DNA of 64,000 bases, from the NCBI GenBank assembly GCA_002049455.2, contig KV919022.1:50079-114078 (forward strand), read 5' to 3'. The notes beneath the pieces are model-generated. The model saw nothing but the letters and a program-made list of their open reading frames with translations. It ran no database searches and had not been told where the DNA came from. Origin of the DNA: Porphyra umbilicalis (Eukaryota > Rhodophyta > Bangiophyceae > Bangiales > Bangiaceae). Every line of letters starts with the position of its first letter. Position 1 is the stretch's first letter. This document shows, in pieces, positions 44,585-54,661 of the stretch. A program made the translations under genes and the position numbers.

Positions 44585-44914
44585 CCATCGTCGGGAAAGT
44601 GGGGCGCATACTAGACGTGTACTAACACGCGTACTAGGCTAAATTTCATGTACTACAGGCCCGATTGCCTTACTGGCATCAATTCGGAGCGGCGGCCGTG
44701 GGGGGGGGGCCGAACGCACGGCATCTGGGGGGGGGGGGGTCCAGAACGTGGGCTACAAGTCCCACGTGCTGGCGCCGTGGGGTGTACCAGGTAAATCGGG
44801 CCAGATTCGTGGGCTTGTAGCCCCTGCTGAAGCAGGCTACAAGTGACACGCACACAAGGAAATCGGGTGTGTCTTCGTCGTTTCGCAGCGCGCCAGGACC
44901 AGTCAGGACGGTTT
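44585..44914. other. Short spacer with two hairpins
   Basis: No gene. Two hairpins lie at 44741-44772 (arms CCAGAACGTGGG and CCCACGTGCTGG, each side off by one base) and 44814-44843 (arms CTTGTAGCC...TGCT and AGCAGGCTACAAG). Both contain CTACAAG. G-rich runs occur at 44700-44740. Confidence 0.5.
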
Positions 44915-45169
44915 GTCACACATCAATCTGTGTGCGGTGTCCCTGGACTGCCAGAAGCCACCAGCGTTCAGCACGTAGAAGCAACAGGTCTGGGGGTCAC
45001 ACATCAATCTGTGTGCGGCGTCCCTGGACTGCCAGAAGCCACCAGCGTTCAGCACGTAGAAGCAAAAGGTCTGGGGGTCACACATCAATCTGTGTGAGGC
45101 GTCCCTGGAATGCCAGAAGCTACCAGCGTTCAGCACGTAGAAGCAGCAGCTCTGAGGGTCACACATCAC
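44915..45169. repeat. 81-bp tandem repeat, three units and a start of a fourth
   Basis: Units begin at 44915, 44996 and 45077, with the first bases of a fourth at 45158. Each starts GTCACACATCAATCTGTGTG and contains CCAGCGTTCAGCACGTAGAAGC; they differ at a few positions. 81 is a multiple of three, so frames stay open through it on both strands, but I see no protein. It lies about 185 bp downstream of the stop of transposase copy B and may be a subterminal repeat of that element. Confidence 0.85.
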
Positions 45170-45353
45170 TTTCTTTACTGCGACCGGCCGGGTCCCAAAC
45201 GCTTCATTGCTTCTGACACGTCCCTCAACCGAGACCTTCGTGACACGCATTGATTCAAGCTCCGAGAGGCACAACTGCCTTGCTCGTCTACCCCTCCCGC
45301 CCCACCAACACCCCAGCCCACCCCCCCGCCCTCCTCCCCCCCCCCTCCCCCCA

Positions 45354-48300
45354 TCATTCGTCATCCGTCTCCTCTCCCGCATTGCTGACCGCGAATGCGT
45401 TCACAAAAAAGCGGGCGGCGCGCAGCTCTGCAGCGGTGGATGGTACCTCGTTAGGCATGACAAGCAAGCCATGCCGCTCACAAAGGACCTCCCAGTCATG
45501 CCCCACTGCAACCCAGCCCACAATGTCGCTGACCTCCACGACGTCCAGACGAGCCGCATTCCCACCGGACGGTACCGCCCATGGCAGTCGCTGACACCCG
45601 TAGTCCGTCAGTACACAACCCTCACGAGGTGCCGCTTCCTCTGCCCGCCGAACCACCAGCCGCTTCCGTCTCCCAGTTCGGGACTGTACAACGAGCGCAG
45701 CTTGACCGTAGAATTTGTTGCCACCGGGCCCGCGGTACTGCAGCCAGTCATACCAAGGAGCGCCATGAAAGCTCGCTGCCGCACGAATGGTGTTGGCCAC
45801 CCGGCCACGCCCAGGGGCGGATGACTTGCCGTAGTATACGGAGTCGCAATAGAACAAGGGAGCACTGTCCTCCACCTCCAACATAGTACAGAGCCCAGGC
45901 AATTTGCGCTTGCGCGCAAGCTGCGCCGCAGTCCAGCGGTGGGAGAAGCGAAGAGGTCTGCTGCGGCGTCCGGCGTGTACTGGCGTTGCAGCTGAGCCCG
46001 CTGCGATTGGGCGCTCCTCTTCCTCCAGCAATAAGGCAGCCACCTGCTGGTTCAACAGCAGCTGCTCAACGAACTGGTCACGCCTCTTGTTGGTGGCCTT
46101 GTACGCCGCTTTCACTGCCTTGTGCAGCGTCTCATTGATGCCCGTGTTCCCGTCGAACAAATTTCCCCGCAGACGGAACTCGTCAAGTAGATGCACGGAA
46201 AGGCGGTGCAACTTCGTAGTATGCGACGGACCGAGCAACGGCTGGTAGTAATCGATGACCCATTTCTGTGCCCGTTCAGCAACTGCCGCCGCTTGTGCGC
46301 CAGTGATCCCACCGCCAGTACACCTCTCAGCAAAGATCTCGTTCGTCACTGCCACCAGCTCACACACGGCCCTCGTCAGAAGCCGGTGGTCCGTCTCGTT
46401 CTGCGCGGAGCCAATGGTGGCGACGACGGCAAAAGGGCAAGAACGGCAGAGCCCGTCGGTGCTTGCTACCCGTCATCGTTGCCTGCTTCGTAGCCTTGGG
46501 TACAAAATACTTACGCACGAGGGATATATAATCGAAGCCAGTACATGAAAGAGATAGTACACAACGCTAGCTTAAAAGGAATCGGGTACAAGTGTCAATC
46601 TCCGTGTCAGTATAGGTCGATGAGCTACTCAACCGCGCGTCGCTGTCACCGATCGTTCCCTACTCGTCACCCAATACAAAACACCTTCGTTCTCTATACT
46701 CTGGCGTACCCGGGGTGTATGTGTGGCACTCGTGCACGGCGTGAGGCATGCTTGAACCGCATGTTGATGGCGCGCTCGGAATTGGTGACTGTGCCGAGCC
46801 GTACATGGCCACCCGGCATAGCAATCTTCCGGAGGTACTCGGGTACCGCGTTTGCGACCATGCCGTTGATACCAACGTCCATGACCTGATCACACGCAGA
46901 CCACAGCACAGTACCAACACGAACGGGAATGCGCATGCAACGTGTCGTTAGTGAGCTTACAACCGGTACCAACACAAGCGGCCTGGACTCCAGAGGACGC
47001 AGTCGTAGTACGGAGTGTTGAGCTCTGCTCGGGAATTCCATGGGAGCTATACTTACACGCGGGCTCTTGGTGACTCAAGCTCGTGTACTTGTTGGCATTC
47101 CATTGTTGTATGACTTGTACTTGTTTGTACTTGATTTGTGTATCTCTTGGTGAGCCCCCCCTTTCTTGTGGTGAGCTCGGGGAGATTGTGCGTGGCGTGG
47201 TGACTGGATTGTGCGGCGGTGGGCGGCTTAGCACAGGGGAGGCGCATGCTCCGCTTTGGGAGGTGCGCCGCAGGCCCTGCACGCGCGGAGAGTGGAACTG
47301 CCTGGGGAAGCACTGAGAGGGGGGTCTTCCCTGCGACTGGCAGAGGGGTCGCCTGGGGTATATCAGGCGGTCCTAGTGGGCCCAAGACCGCCATCCAAGT
47401 AAACCAACGCATCCACCTATCTACCTCCCGCTTCACAGGTTATGGGCCCAGCTGTCGCTGGTGGTCATCGTCGTCTTCCCTGCGGTCGCTGGTCGGACGA
47501 CGTTGCTCGGGTTGCGGTGTGTTCCGGCGTCGCGCGGGCCGATACCGCCGTCGACGTCGTCAGTGCGGTGCTTGGTTGCGCCGCTGTCGTCAACATGTCG
47601 GACTACGGCCGCCTTAGCGGCCCACGGTTCGCGCAGCTGGACGACGATTACAAGGTGTGGGCGGCGTACCAGCGTGCGCAGCTCAAGAAAGAGAAGCTGT
47701 GGACGGCCGTCGTGACGGACCGCCCTGCTTCTGGTTCGGACGACAAGAAGTCCGACCCGGTGGTCAAAGCGTGGGACGCCATGAACGAGGCGGCGCTGGC
47801 GACCATCCAGATGTCGGTCAAGCCCGTGCATCTTAACACGGTCACGTCGGTTGACACGGCCAAGGAGGCGTGGGACGCGCTCAAGGTCATGTTCGAGGCA
47901 CGTGACAATGCGCAGCTGCTGCGGCTCATGGACGAGCTGAGCAGCCTGAAGAAGGGCGACGACGAAAACATCATCAAATTTGCGTCGCGCGCCAAGATGA
48001 TCCGGGACGAGCTTGCCATGCTCGGAAACCCGGTGGACGACAACACGCTCGCACTGCGTGTCTTGTCGGGGCTTCCGTCAGAGTACGGGATGCTCAGGAC
48101 GGTCTTGGAGAACAAGGACACCAAGCTCGTCATGTCGGACGTGACGGCTAAGCTGCTGCAAGTGGAGCAGCGGAGCATTACCGTCGCCGCGTCGAAGCCT
48201 TCTGGCAGTGTCAAGTCACAAGCCTTTGCGGCAGCGGCGCACAAGAAGTCGTTTGACAAGAAGTCGATCGTGTGCTTCTACTGCAACAAGAAAGGGCACA

Positions 48301-51300
48301 TGCAGCGCGACTGCTACAAGAAGAAGGCGGATGAGGCCAAGGGCAAGGGCAAGCCCGGCGGTGGTGGTCGTGAAGGCGGCCAAGGCGGCGGGCCCCACGC
48401 GGGTGCCGCTCTGGCCTACACTGCTTCCACCGGCAATGCCGGGAGCAGCAAGGCTCACGGGAGCACACGCGGGTTGTCAACCTGGGTGCTCGACTCTGGC
48501 GCAACCAACCACATGGCCGCCGGGGATAAGGGCTTCACCGTCCGGACGGCGGGAAGCGGGGCCGAGGTCACCTTGGCCAACGGCGATAAGGTGCCCATCA
48601 AGGGGCACGGCCACGTCTCCATGGACGTTGGCAAAGGAAACACCAAGACGCGCATGGTGCTCGGGGAGGCTATGCTCGTTCCGGACCTGACTAGCAACCT
48701 GCTGTCGGTTCGAGCAGTCGACCGCAATCGAGGTGCGGTGGTGTTTGTCGACAACGCCTGCTACATTCTTAGCGACGGGGATGCTGTACGCTTGAGCGGG
48801 GTGCTCGACAAGGCGTCGGTGGTCGGCAAGGTGAACGACCTGGAGCAGTATGTGCTCAAGGTGACGCCGGTCCAGGCGTCGGCTAACGCGGCATCCACGC
48901 GCATAGCCGGGGAGGCGGAGCTGTGGCACCGTCGGTTCAACCACTTGGGGTTAGAGAACCTCAAGCGGGCGGCCACAATGGTCGACGGCATGCCGTCGTC
49001 AGTGGCAGACGCCAAGCGCGTCATTGGCACTGTGTGTGTGCCGTGTGTGGACGGCAAGATGGTTCAGGCGCCGAGCCCCCGCTCATCTACAGCGACGACC
49101 AAGTGCGAGCTGGTGCACACCGACATTGGTGGCCCACTCACGGAGTCGCTGGGTGGTTCCATCTACTTGATGACGGCGCTGGAGGACTCCACGGGGTTCA
49201 TCACGGCAACGCCTATCAAGACGAAAGGGATGGCACCGCAGGTTCTCAAGACGCGTATCAAGCAGCTTGAGACGCTGACGGGAGTCAAGGTCAAGCGCGT
49301 CCGTCATGACGGTGCCAAGGAGTACGTCACCAACGACCTCAAGGCATGGTACGAGGACAAGGGCATCACGTCGGAGATGACAGCGCCGTACAAGTCACAG
49401 CAGAACGGCAAAGCGGAGCGGGTTAACCGCACGCTGATGGAGCGCGTGCGTGCTGCTCTGCTCGATGCCGGAGCGGAGGAAGACCTGTGGGCTGAGGCGT
49501 TGGCCTCTGTCGTCCATGTGCTCAACCGGTCCCCCAAGGCGGGGCTGGACGTAACACCGCTGGAGGCCCTAACAGGTCGACGCCCCAACGTCGCGGGATT
49601 CCGCGTTTGGGGGAGCCGGGCGTGGGCGCTCAAACCCAAGAAGCAGCAACGCAAGCTGGAGCCAAGGACCGACGTAGGCCGCTTTGTCGGCTACACGGTC
49701 GGTGGCAAGGCCTACCGCATCCTCGAGGATGAGACGAACCAACTCTTCGAGCGTCGAGACGTGCTGATGGAGGAGAACCCGGCTAAGGTCAAGGCGTCGG
49801 CAGTCGGGTCAAGCGCTGGTCCCCGACTGACGGCGGGAAATGACGGCGGCAAGGATGACGCCACGGAAGGGGCAATGGACATGCTCGACGCTGAACGCGG
49901 GCGAGAGGACGAGTACGCCCCCGACGACACCTCTGACAGCGACGAAGAAGTCGGTCCTCCCTCCCTTGCTGAAGATAGCGAGGAAGACGTCGAGGATTGC
50001 TCCGATGGCTCGACACCGGCGGGCGGTCAAGGACCTGCTACCTGTGACAGCGCCGCACCTGGACCTCGTCGCTCAAAGCGAAAGCCAGCTCCCAAGGTAA
50101 CATGGTGGGAGAAGGAGCCCAAGGCGTACTTGGCAAGCGGTTCAAAGAGTGCCGCTGAGTCGAGCTGCGCCCTACACAAGCCCCCGGCAAACGAGAAAGA
50201 GGCACGTGCTCGTTCTGATTGGCCGCGTTGGAAGCAGGCCATCAAGGAGGAGGTGGCAGCGCACAAGAAGCTTGGCACCTGGTCCAAGATTAAGGTGAAC
50301 AACAAGAAGCACAAGGCCATCAAGACGCGTTTTGTGTTCGACATCAAACACGACGCGGAGGGCAAGATGACGCGCTACAAGGCTCGCCTCGTGGCCCAAG
50401 GTTTCAACCAAGTGCCGGGGCGGGACTTTGACGAGACGTGGGCGCCGGTGCCCAGCGCGGCTACCACACGGGCCCTCTTTGCTGTGGCTGCAGCCTCGGG
50501 CTGGGAGGTTCACCATGTCGACGTCAAGACAGCCTTCCTCAACGCCAAGATGGACAAGGAGATGTACATCAAACTCCCCGACGGTATCGAGCCGGAGGGC
50601 GTGGAGGAGATGTGTCGGCTTAACCTTGCGCTCTACGGGACAAAGCAGGCTGGGCGGCTGTGGGGCATCAAGCTCGACAAGGAGCTCAAGGAGATCAGTG
50701 CAGTGCGGTCCAAGGTGGACCCGTGCCTCTACGAGTGGTGCCACCCTGTGCACGGGCGCGTCTTCATTCTCGTGTACGTCGACGACCTTATCGTGGCGGG
50801 CGAGAAGCTGGCTGCGGTTGCTGCCGTCAAGCGCTTCGTGTCGGCGAAGTTTGAAGTACGCGACATGGGGGAGGTCAACGACTTTATTGGCATGAAGGTC
50901 ATGCGTGACCGTGCGGCGAAGACGCTCACTCTGAGCAACCCGGGGCACACGGCGACGCTGCTGGAGGCGTTTGGGATGGAGACCTCCACCCCGAACAAGG
51001 CGCCAATGGCGTCAGGGGTCAAGCTGACTAAGACGGGCGAGGACCTGCTGCCGGAGCGTAACCGGTACGCCGAGTTGGTCGGCTCCCTCCTGTACCTGTC
51101 CACCACGACAAGGCCGGACATCGCCTTTGCCGTGGGGGTGCTGTCGCGGTTCATGTCTTGCCCTGAGCAGGACCACATGCGCGCGGCAAAGGGGGTATTG
51201 CGCTACCTGCGCGGGACAACCCGCCTTGGGGTGGTTTACGGCGGCAGCGAGCCGCTGCAGGGGTTTGTCGACGCCGACTGGGCGGGCGACGTTGACGGCC

Positions 51301-54300
51301 GTCGGTCCACGACAGGCTTCGTCTTCACCCTCAATGGCGGGCCTATCGCGTGGGCAAGCAAGCGCCAGTCGACGGTGGCAACCTCGACGGCCGAAGCGGA
51401 GTACGTGGCCGCCGCGATGGCCACCAAGGAGGCGCTGTGGCTACGCAAGCTGCTGTCGGCTCTGGGCGTCGATGGCGGGGCCGTGCCGATGGGGGAAGAC
51501 AACCAGGCTTGCCTCGCCTTGGTCAACAACCCCGAAGCCACCGGGCGTACCAAGCACGTGGATGTCGCGTACCACATGGTCCATGACTACGTGGCGCGCG
51601 GGGAGGTGACGTTCTACTTCCTCCCTAGCGTGGACATGCCGGCAGACGGGCTGACAAAGCCGCTGCCGGCCCCGGCGTTCGTCTTGTTTCGGCTCGTCAT
51701 TGGCGTTGGCGCCGATCTTGGCAACGCGGGGCTGGGCGCTACGCCCGCCCCACGTCCTGCTTCCACATGCTGAGCCCCTCCGTGGTCGGCGGAGGTCTTT
51801 GGCGGAGCGACCATGGTGACAGGCCGCGTGCCCTTTGCGTTTGGCATCGGATTTGCGGCGGTTTGGGCCGGTTGTGGTGCTCGGACGGCCGGCTGGGGTA
51901 TGTCATGTTGCTGCCCGAGTCGGCGGTGGTCGACTGAGCCCCTTTTGTGTTTTGCACTAACGGCGATTTTTTCTAGTGGACGGTATCGTTACCGTCCCGA
52001 AGAAAAATCGCGCGGATTGCTTGGGGCGGTTTGGGTCGGTTGTGGTGGCCGGACGGTCGGCTGGGGTATGTCATGTTGCTGTGCGAGTCGGCGGTGGTCG
52101 ACTGAGCCCCTTTTGTGTTTTGCACTAACGGCGATTTTTTCTTGTGGACGGTAACGATACCGTCCCGAAGAAAAATCGCGCAGAGTGCTTGGGACGGTAT
52201 CGATACCGTCCGTTCCGGTGGGCTTACATTAACTCCAATGGAATTGGGGGAGTGTTGAGCTCTGCTCGGGAATTCCATGGGAGCTATACTTACACGCGGG
52301 CTCTTGGTGACTCAAGCTCGTGTACTTGTTGGCATTCCATTGTTGTATGACTTGTACTTGTTTGTACTTGATTTGTGTATCTCTTGGTGAGCCCCCCCTT
52401 TCTTGTGGTGAGCTCGGGGAGATTGTGCGTGGCGTGGTGACTGGATTGTGCGGCGGTGGGCGGCTTAGCACAGGGGAGGCGCGTGCTCCGCTTTGGGAGG
52501 TGCGCCGCAGGTCCTGCACGCGCGGAGAGTGGAACTGCCTGGGGAAGCACTGAGAGGGGGGTCTTCCCTGCGACTGGCAGAGGGGTCGCCTGGGGTATAT
52601 CAGGCGGTCCTAGTGGGCCCAAGACCGCCATCCAAGTAAACCAACGCATCCACCTATCTACCTCCCGCTTCACACGGAGCATCCACAAACAGGACGATAC
52701 CGAAAAGACACACATACAGCATGTGAAACATACGTGGAGGCGGTCAAACCCTGGCAAACGATACAGCATACGCTGGCCGTTGCCAAGCCCCGCCCATGGA
52801 GCCAGAGCAGGAACCATGCTGTTCAAACTGTGCGCCATCTCCGCCTCAGTACGCATCGCGCCAGCACCGCGGAAGTCACCCATCAGCACATTGCGCAGTT
52901 GCACCCGCACAGTCTCGTGCACATCCCTTGGGGGAGCATTCGTGCCCGCCTCCGTACAGGAGCTGTCCCGCCCAACAGTGCATGCCGTGCAAGGGAATAG
53001 GCAGCCGGACCCCTTCAGACACATGACTGCGCGCTCCTCGGGTTGGTCACATACGTACAGAAGAGCACGGGGAGAGACACGCACGCAGCCACCACCTGGA
53101 AGATTGAGCCACGTCCCGTCATGACTTGCCAGCAGACTTGTCCGGAATACAACATGTAGGATGCGCTGCAGCAACTCGGCACGTACTTCCTGGCCCTTCA
53201 TGGTCTCGAGAAACTTGGCCTCCACCTGCGGGATGTACGCCAGGGTGACCCACCGCACCTCATCTGTGTTGATGTTGATGACCCGCATCCGCAAAGGGTA
53301 GGCCGACACAGCGCCGCTGCTGCTCAGTACAGTCGAGTCGGAGTACATATAGAACCCCAGCACACGCGTCCCTGGATGTAAGGTACCGTCAACGTGCTCC
53401 TTTTGCCGCTTGTACATTTCTCCGTCCCATGCGTTGCACAGTACGGTGTCCGGTGCGGTCATACTGGCGCCTGTACTGGCGTCAATCGACCCAGCATCAT
53501 GTTCAGTAGACGGAGATGCCCCCCAGTACAGGTCCTCGGGTTGGGCACGCATCACCTCGTCTTGAGCGGCTTGTAGTGCGTCTCTGAAAACGACGGTGTA
53601 CTGGCGCCCGTCAATCTTCATGATGACCTTCCTCCAATTGAGCGGCGCAATGAGGGTCCGCTTGTAGCGGCGCACGGCGGCAATGAAGCGCCAGACCGTC
53701 TTGAAAGCATCCGTGAAAGGTCTTTTCGTGGCAGCATCCGTGGCCGCTTCGACCTTCAGCGTGTAGTTGTACAGGGCCTTGAGCTCGCGCTGCGTCATCA
53801 CCCCCCCGCTGCCAACCGTACAGGCGTGGACGAATACGTGCTGGAGACCATCTCGCTGCCACGGCTCAACGCGACCCCCCAGCATAGGAAAAGCCGTCGT
53901 AGACTGGTCTGCATCAGCAAAGCGCTCGTAGCGCGAAAAAACGTCGTCACACAAGCGACGGTCAGGGTCACCGTCTTCTTCATCCGAGCCACTATCAGAT
54001 GCTGACAATCGCCCACCACCTCGCGGCGAAGTGTCATCACCCGTGGCGCCCCACGCTGGTGTACGAGAACGCTCGCCAGACGCATCCAGAGTACATCCGT
54101 CCTCCTGTGCAGTACAGCTTTCTCCAACAGTACAGTTCCACGAGCGCCGATGCCGCCGCCGCCGCTGACCTCCATGCCGACCATCAGCTTGGCGTGCAAG
54201 CCTTGCCTGGGCAGATGGTTGTCCTCGACGGGCACGACCACGACGGTGCTCACACGTGAGCGTCCTGGCTAGCTCGAGAAAGACATCCGATGGGAGTGCT

Positions 54301-54560
54301 GCAACTGTCCCAACTGCCCCGACATGTCCGCCAGTTGGGTGAGACGTGGCCGCGTCTTGATCGCCCAGCATGGGATCGTCGTCGTCCTGGCCAGGTAGTA
54401 AAGGCCTGTCATCGTCGGTCTCGATACATCTTGTATTGACAGGTACAGCCGTAGGATTGACGGGGGGCACGTCGTGGCAGTGCGACGCGTTGAAGTGCCG
54501 CGACTCGCCAACAGAAGAGCGCAGCATGCGGCCGCAACTCGCAACCCGACAGGGAAACAT
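45354..54560 (-). CDS. Zinc-finger DNA transposase, copy B (Copia in intron 1)
   Basis: Predicted exons on the minus strand are 54560-52734, 46885-46710 and 46461-45354, 1037 codons in all with frame kept. Intron 1 has donor GTATGT and acceptor TGATCAG and holds the Copia element; without it and one target-site copy the intron would be about 184 bp. Intron 2 (248 bp) has donor GTACGC; its acceptor is the least certain, chosen because it is the only AG in the right phase after an in-frame TGA at 46475. The start is the ATG at 54560 before a C2H2 finger (C4-X4-C9-X12-H22-X4-H27). The core repeats copy A: CDQPEERAVMCLKG, then FPCTAC; FDRLHV at the exon 1 end joined to MDVGINGM; then GPSHTTKLHRL and NETLHKAVKAAY. 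It is diverged from copy A throughout, so the two are separate families or old copies. The contiguous frame reading past 52734 enters the LTR and is not real protein. Confidence 0.7.
47016..47437 (+). repeat. 5' LTR of Copia element
   Basis: 422 bp, TG...CA ends. Contains GGGTATATCAGG at about 47356 that could serve as a TATA element. Differs from the 3' LTR at 47246 (A) and 47275 (C). Confidence 0.95.
47438..47452 (+). promoter_or_regulatory. Copia primer-binding site matching the initiator-tRNA anticodon arm
   Basis: GGTTATGGGCCCAGC follows the 5' LTR directly. Its complement GCTGGGCCCATAACC is the anticodon stem-loop of eukaryotic initiator tRNA-Met, including the CAU anticodon. Drosophila copia is known to prime from the cut 5' half of this tRNA rather than the 3' end; the sequence here predicts the same mechanism. 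Confidence 0.85.
47595..51773 (+). CDS. Copia gag-pol polyprotein
   Basis: 1392 codons from the ATG at 47595; the frame is open from an ATG at 47442, but that one lies in the primer-binding site. Residue numbers here count from 47442. Order of parts: Gag-like N-terminal region; zinc knuckle CFYCNKKGHMQRDC (C278, C281, H286, C291); protease WVLDSGATNHM (D351); the pre-integrase motif ELWHRRFNHLG; integrase with D561, D623 and E659 (D-X61-D-X35-E); reverse transcriptase with YVDD at 1112-1115; and RNase H with DADWAGD (D1277) and STAEAEYVA. Protease, integrase, reverse transcriptase, RNase H is the Ty1/Copia order. The polyprotein would be cut by its own protease; reverse transcription runs in particles in the cytoplasm and integration in the nucleus. 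No stop or frameshift separates gag from pol, so the gag excess usual in such elements must come from splicing, cleavage or another route. The frame looks fully intact. Confidence 0.97.
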   Translation: MSDYGRLSGPRFAQLDDDYKVWAAYQRAQLKKEKLWTAVVTDRPASGSDDKKSDPVVKAWDAMNEAALATIQMSVKPVHLNTVTSVDTAKEAWDALKVMFEARDNAQLLRLMDELSSLKKGDDENIIKFASRAKMIRDELAMLGNPVDDNTLALRVLSGLPSEYGMLRTVLENKDTKLVMSDVTAKLLQVEQRSITVAASKPSGSVKSQAFAAAAHKKSFDKKSIVCFYCNKKGHMQRDCYKKKADEAKGKGKPGGGGREGGQGGGPHAGAALAYTASTGNAGSSKAHGSTRGLSTWVLDSGATNHMAAGDKGFTVRTAGSGAEVTLANGDKVPIKGHGHVSMDVGKGNTKTRMVLGEAMLVPDLTSNLLSVRAVDRNRGAVVFVDNACYILSDGDAVRLSGVLDKASVVGKVNDLEQYVLKVTPVQASANAASTRIAGEAELWHRRFNHLGLENLKRAATMVDGMPSSVADAKRVIGTVCVPCVDGKMVQAPSPRSSTATTKCELVHTDIGGPLTESLGGSIYLMTALEDSTGFITATPIKTKGMAPQVLKTRIKQLETLTGVKVKRVRHDGAKEYVTNDLKAWYEDKGITSEMTAPYKSQQNGKAERVNRTLMERVRAALLDAGAEEDLWAEALASVVHVLNRSPKAGLDVTPLEALTGRRPNVAGFRVWGSRAWALKPKKQQRKLEPRTDVGRFVGYTVGGKAYRILEDETNQLFERRDVLMEENPAKVKASAVGSSAGPRLTAGNDGGKDDATEGAMDMLDAERGREDEYAPDDTSDSDEEVGPPSLAEDSEEDVEDCSDGSTPAGGQGPATCDSAAPGPRRSKRKPAPKVTWWEKEPKAYLASGSKSAAESSCALHKPPANEKEARARSDWPRWKQAIKEEVAAHKKLGTWSKIKVNNKKHKAIKTRFVFDIKHDAEGKMTRYKARLVAQGFNQVPGRDFDETWAPVPSAATTRALFAVAAASGWEVHHVDVKTAFLNAKMDKEMYIKLPDGIEPEGVEEMCRLNLALYGTKQAGRLWGIKLDKELKEISAVRSKVDPCLYEWCHPVHGRVFILVYVDDLIVAGEKLAAVAAVKRFVSAKFEVRDMGEVNDFIGMKVMRDRAAKTLTLSNPGHTATLLEAFGMETSTPNKAPMASGVKLTKTGEDLLPERNRYAELVGSLLYLSTTTRPDIAFAVGVLSRFMSCPEQDHMRAAKGVLRYLRGTTRLGVVYGGSEPLQGFVDADWAGDVDGRRSTTGFVFTLNGGPIAWASKRQSTVATSTAEAEYVAAAMATKEALWLRKLLSALGVDGGAVPMGEDNQACLALVNNPEATGRTKHVDVAYHMVHDYVARGEVTFYFLPSVDMPADGLTKPLPAPAFVLFRLVIGVGADLGNAGLGATPAPRPASTC
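51858..52193 (+). repeat. 168-bp direct duplication in the Copia 3' non-coding region
   Basis: Two tandem copies, 51858-52025 and 52026-52193, differing at about a dozen sites. Each contains a hairpin: GCGATTTTTT on one side and AAAAATCGC on the other enclose a near-palindrome (51978-51997 and 52146-52165). Confidence 0.85.
52192..52211. repeat. Perfect 20-bp palindrome
   Basis: GGACGGTATCGATACCGTCC is its own reverse complement. It is a third version of the near-palindromes at 51978 and 52146, 41 bp before the 3' LTR. Confidence 0.9.
52241..52252 (+). promoter_or_regulatory. Copia polypurine tract
   Basis: GAATTGGGGGAG abuts the 3' LTR. Such tracts prime plus-strand DNA synthesis in LTR retrotransposons. 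Confidence 0.8.
52253..52674 (+). repeat. 3' LTR of Copia element
   Basis: 422 bp, same ends as the 5' LTR; carries G at 52483 and T at 52512 where the 5' LTR has A and C. Confidence 0.95.
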
Positions 54561-54661
54561 AGCCACAGTCGGGCGCGATTGGTCGTCACATCAAAGGTAA
54601 GGACAGAGGCCAAAGCCAACGGACGGTGAAACGGTGCCGTGCGTCTAGCGGCGCGTCCAAC

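Larger units (their letters stand above)
47016..52674 (+). mobile_element. Complete Ty1/Copia LTR retrotransposon (5659 bp)
   Basis: Two 422-bp LTRs, a primer-binding site, one uninterrupted gag-pol frame and a G-rich polypurine tract are in canonical order. The 5-bp flanks are the same on both sides (CGGAG at 47011-47015 and 52675-52679), a target-site duplication of the size typical for Copia. The LTRs start TGTTG and end CACA. They differ at only two positions (47246/52483 and 47275/52512), so the insertion is young relative to the rest of the window. The element lies in sense opposite to the transposase whose intron it occupies. Confidence 0.97.

Noticed and set aside
44915-45169. CRISPR-like repeats
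   Set aside because: The 81-bp units are directly adjacent without spacers, in a eukaryotic transposon context; ordinary tandem repeats.
44843-45216. Repeated short proteins in the 81-bp array
   Set aside because: The frame is open only because 81 is a multiple of three; both strands are open and no start context or domain is seen.
47442-47594. Start of Copia gag at the first ATG (47442)
   Set aside because: That ATG lies inside the primer-binding site and the first 51 codons look like leader; the ATG at 47595 begins the Gag-like sequence.
52290-52733. C-terminal 148 codons of the contiguous transposase B frame
   Set aside because: The frame crosses the splice donor and runs into the Copia 3' LTR; homology to copy A stops at the donor.
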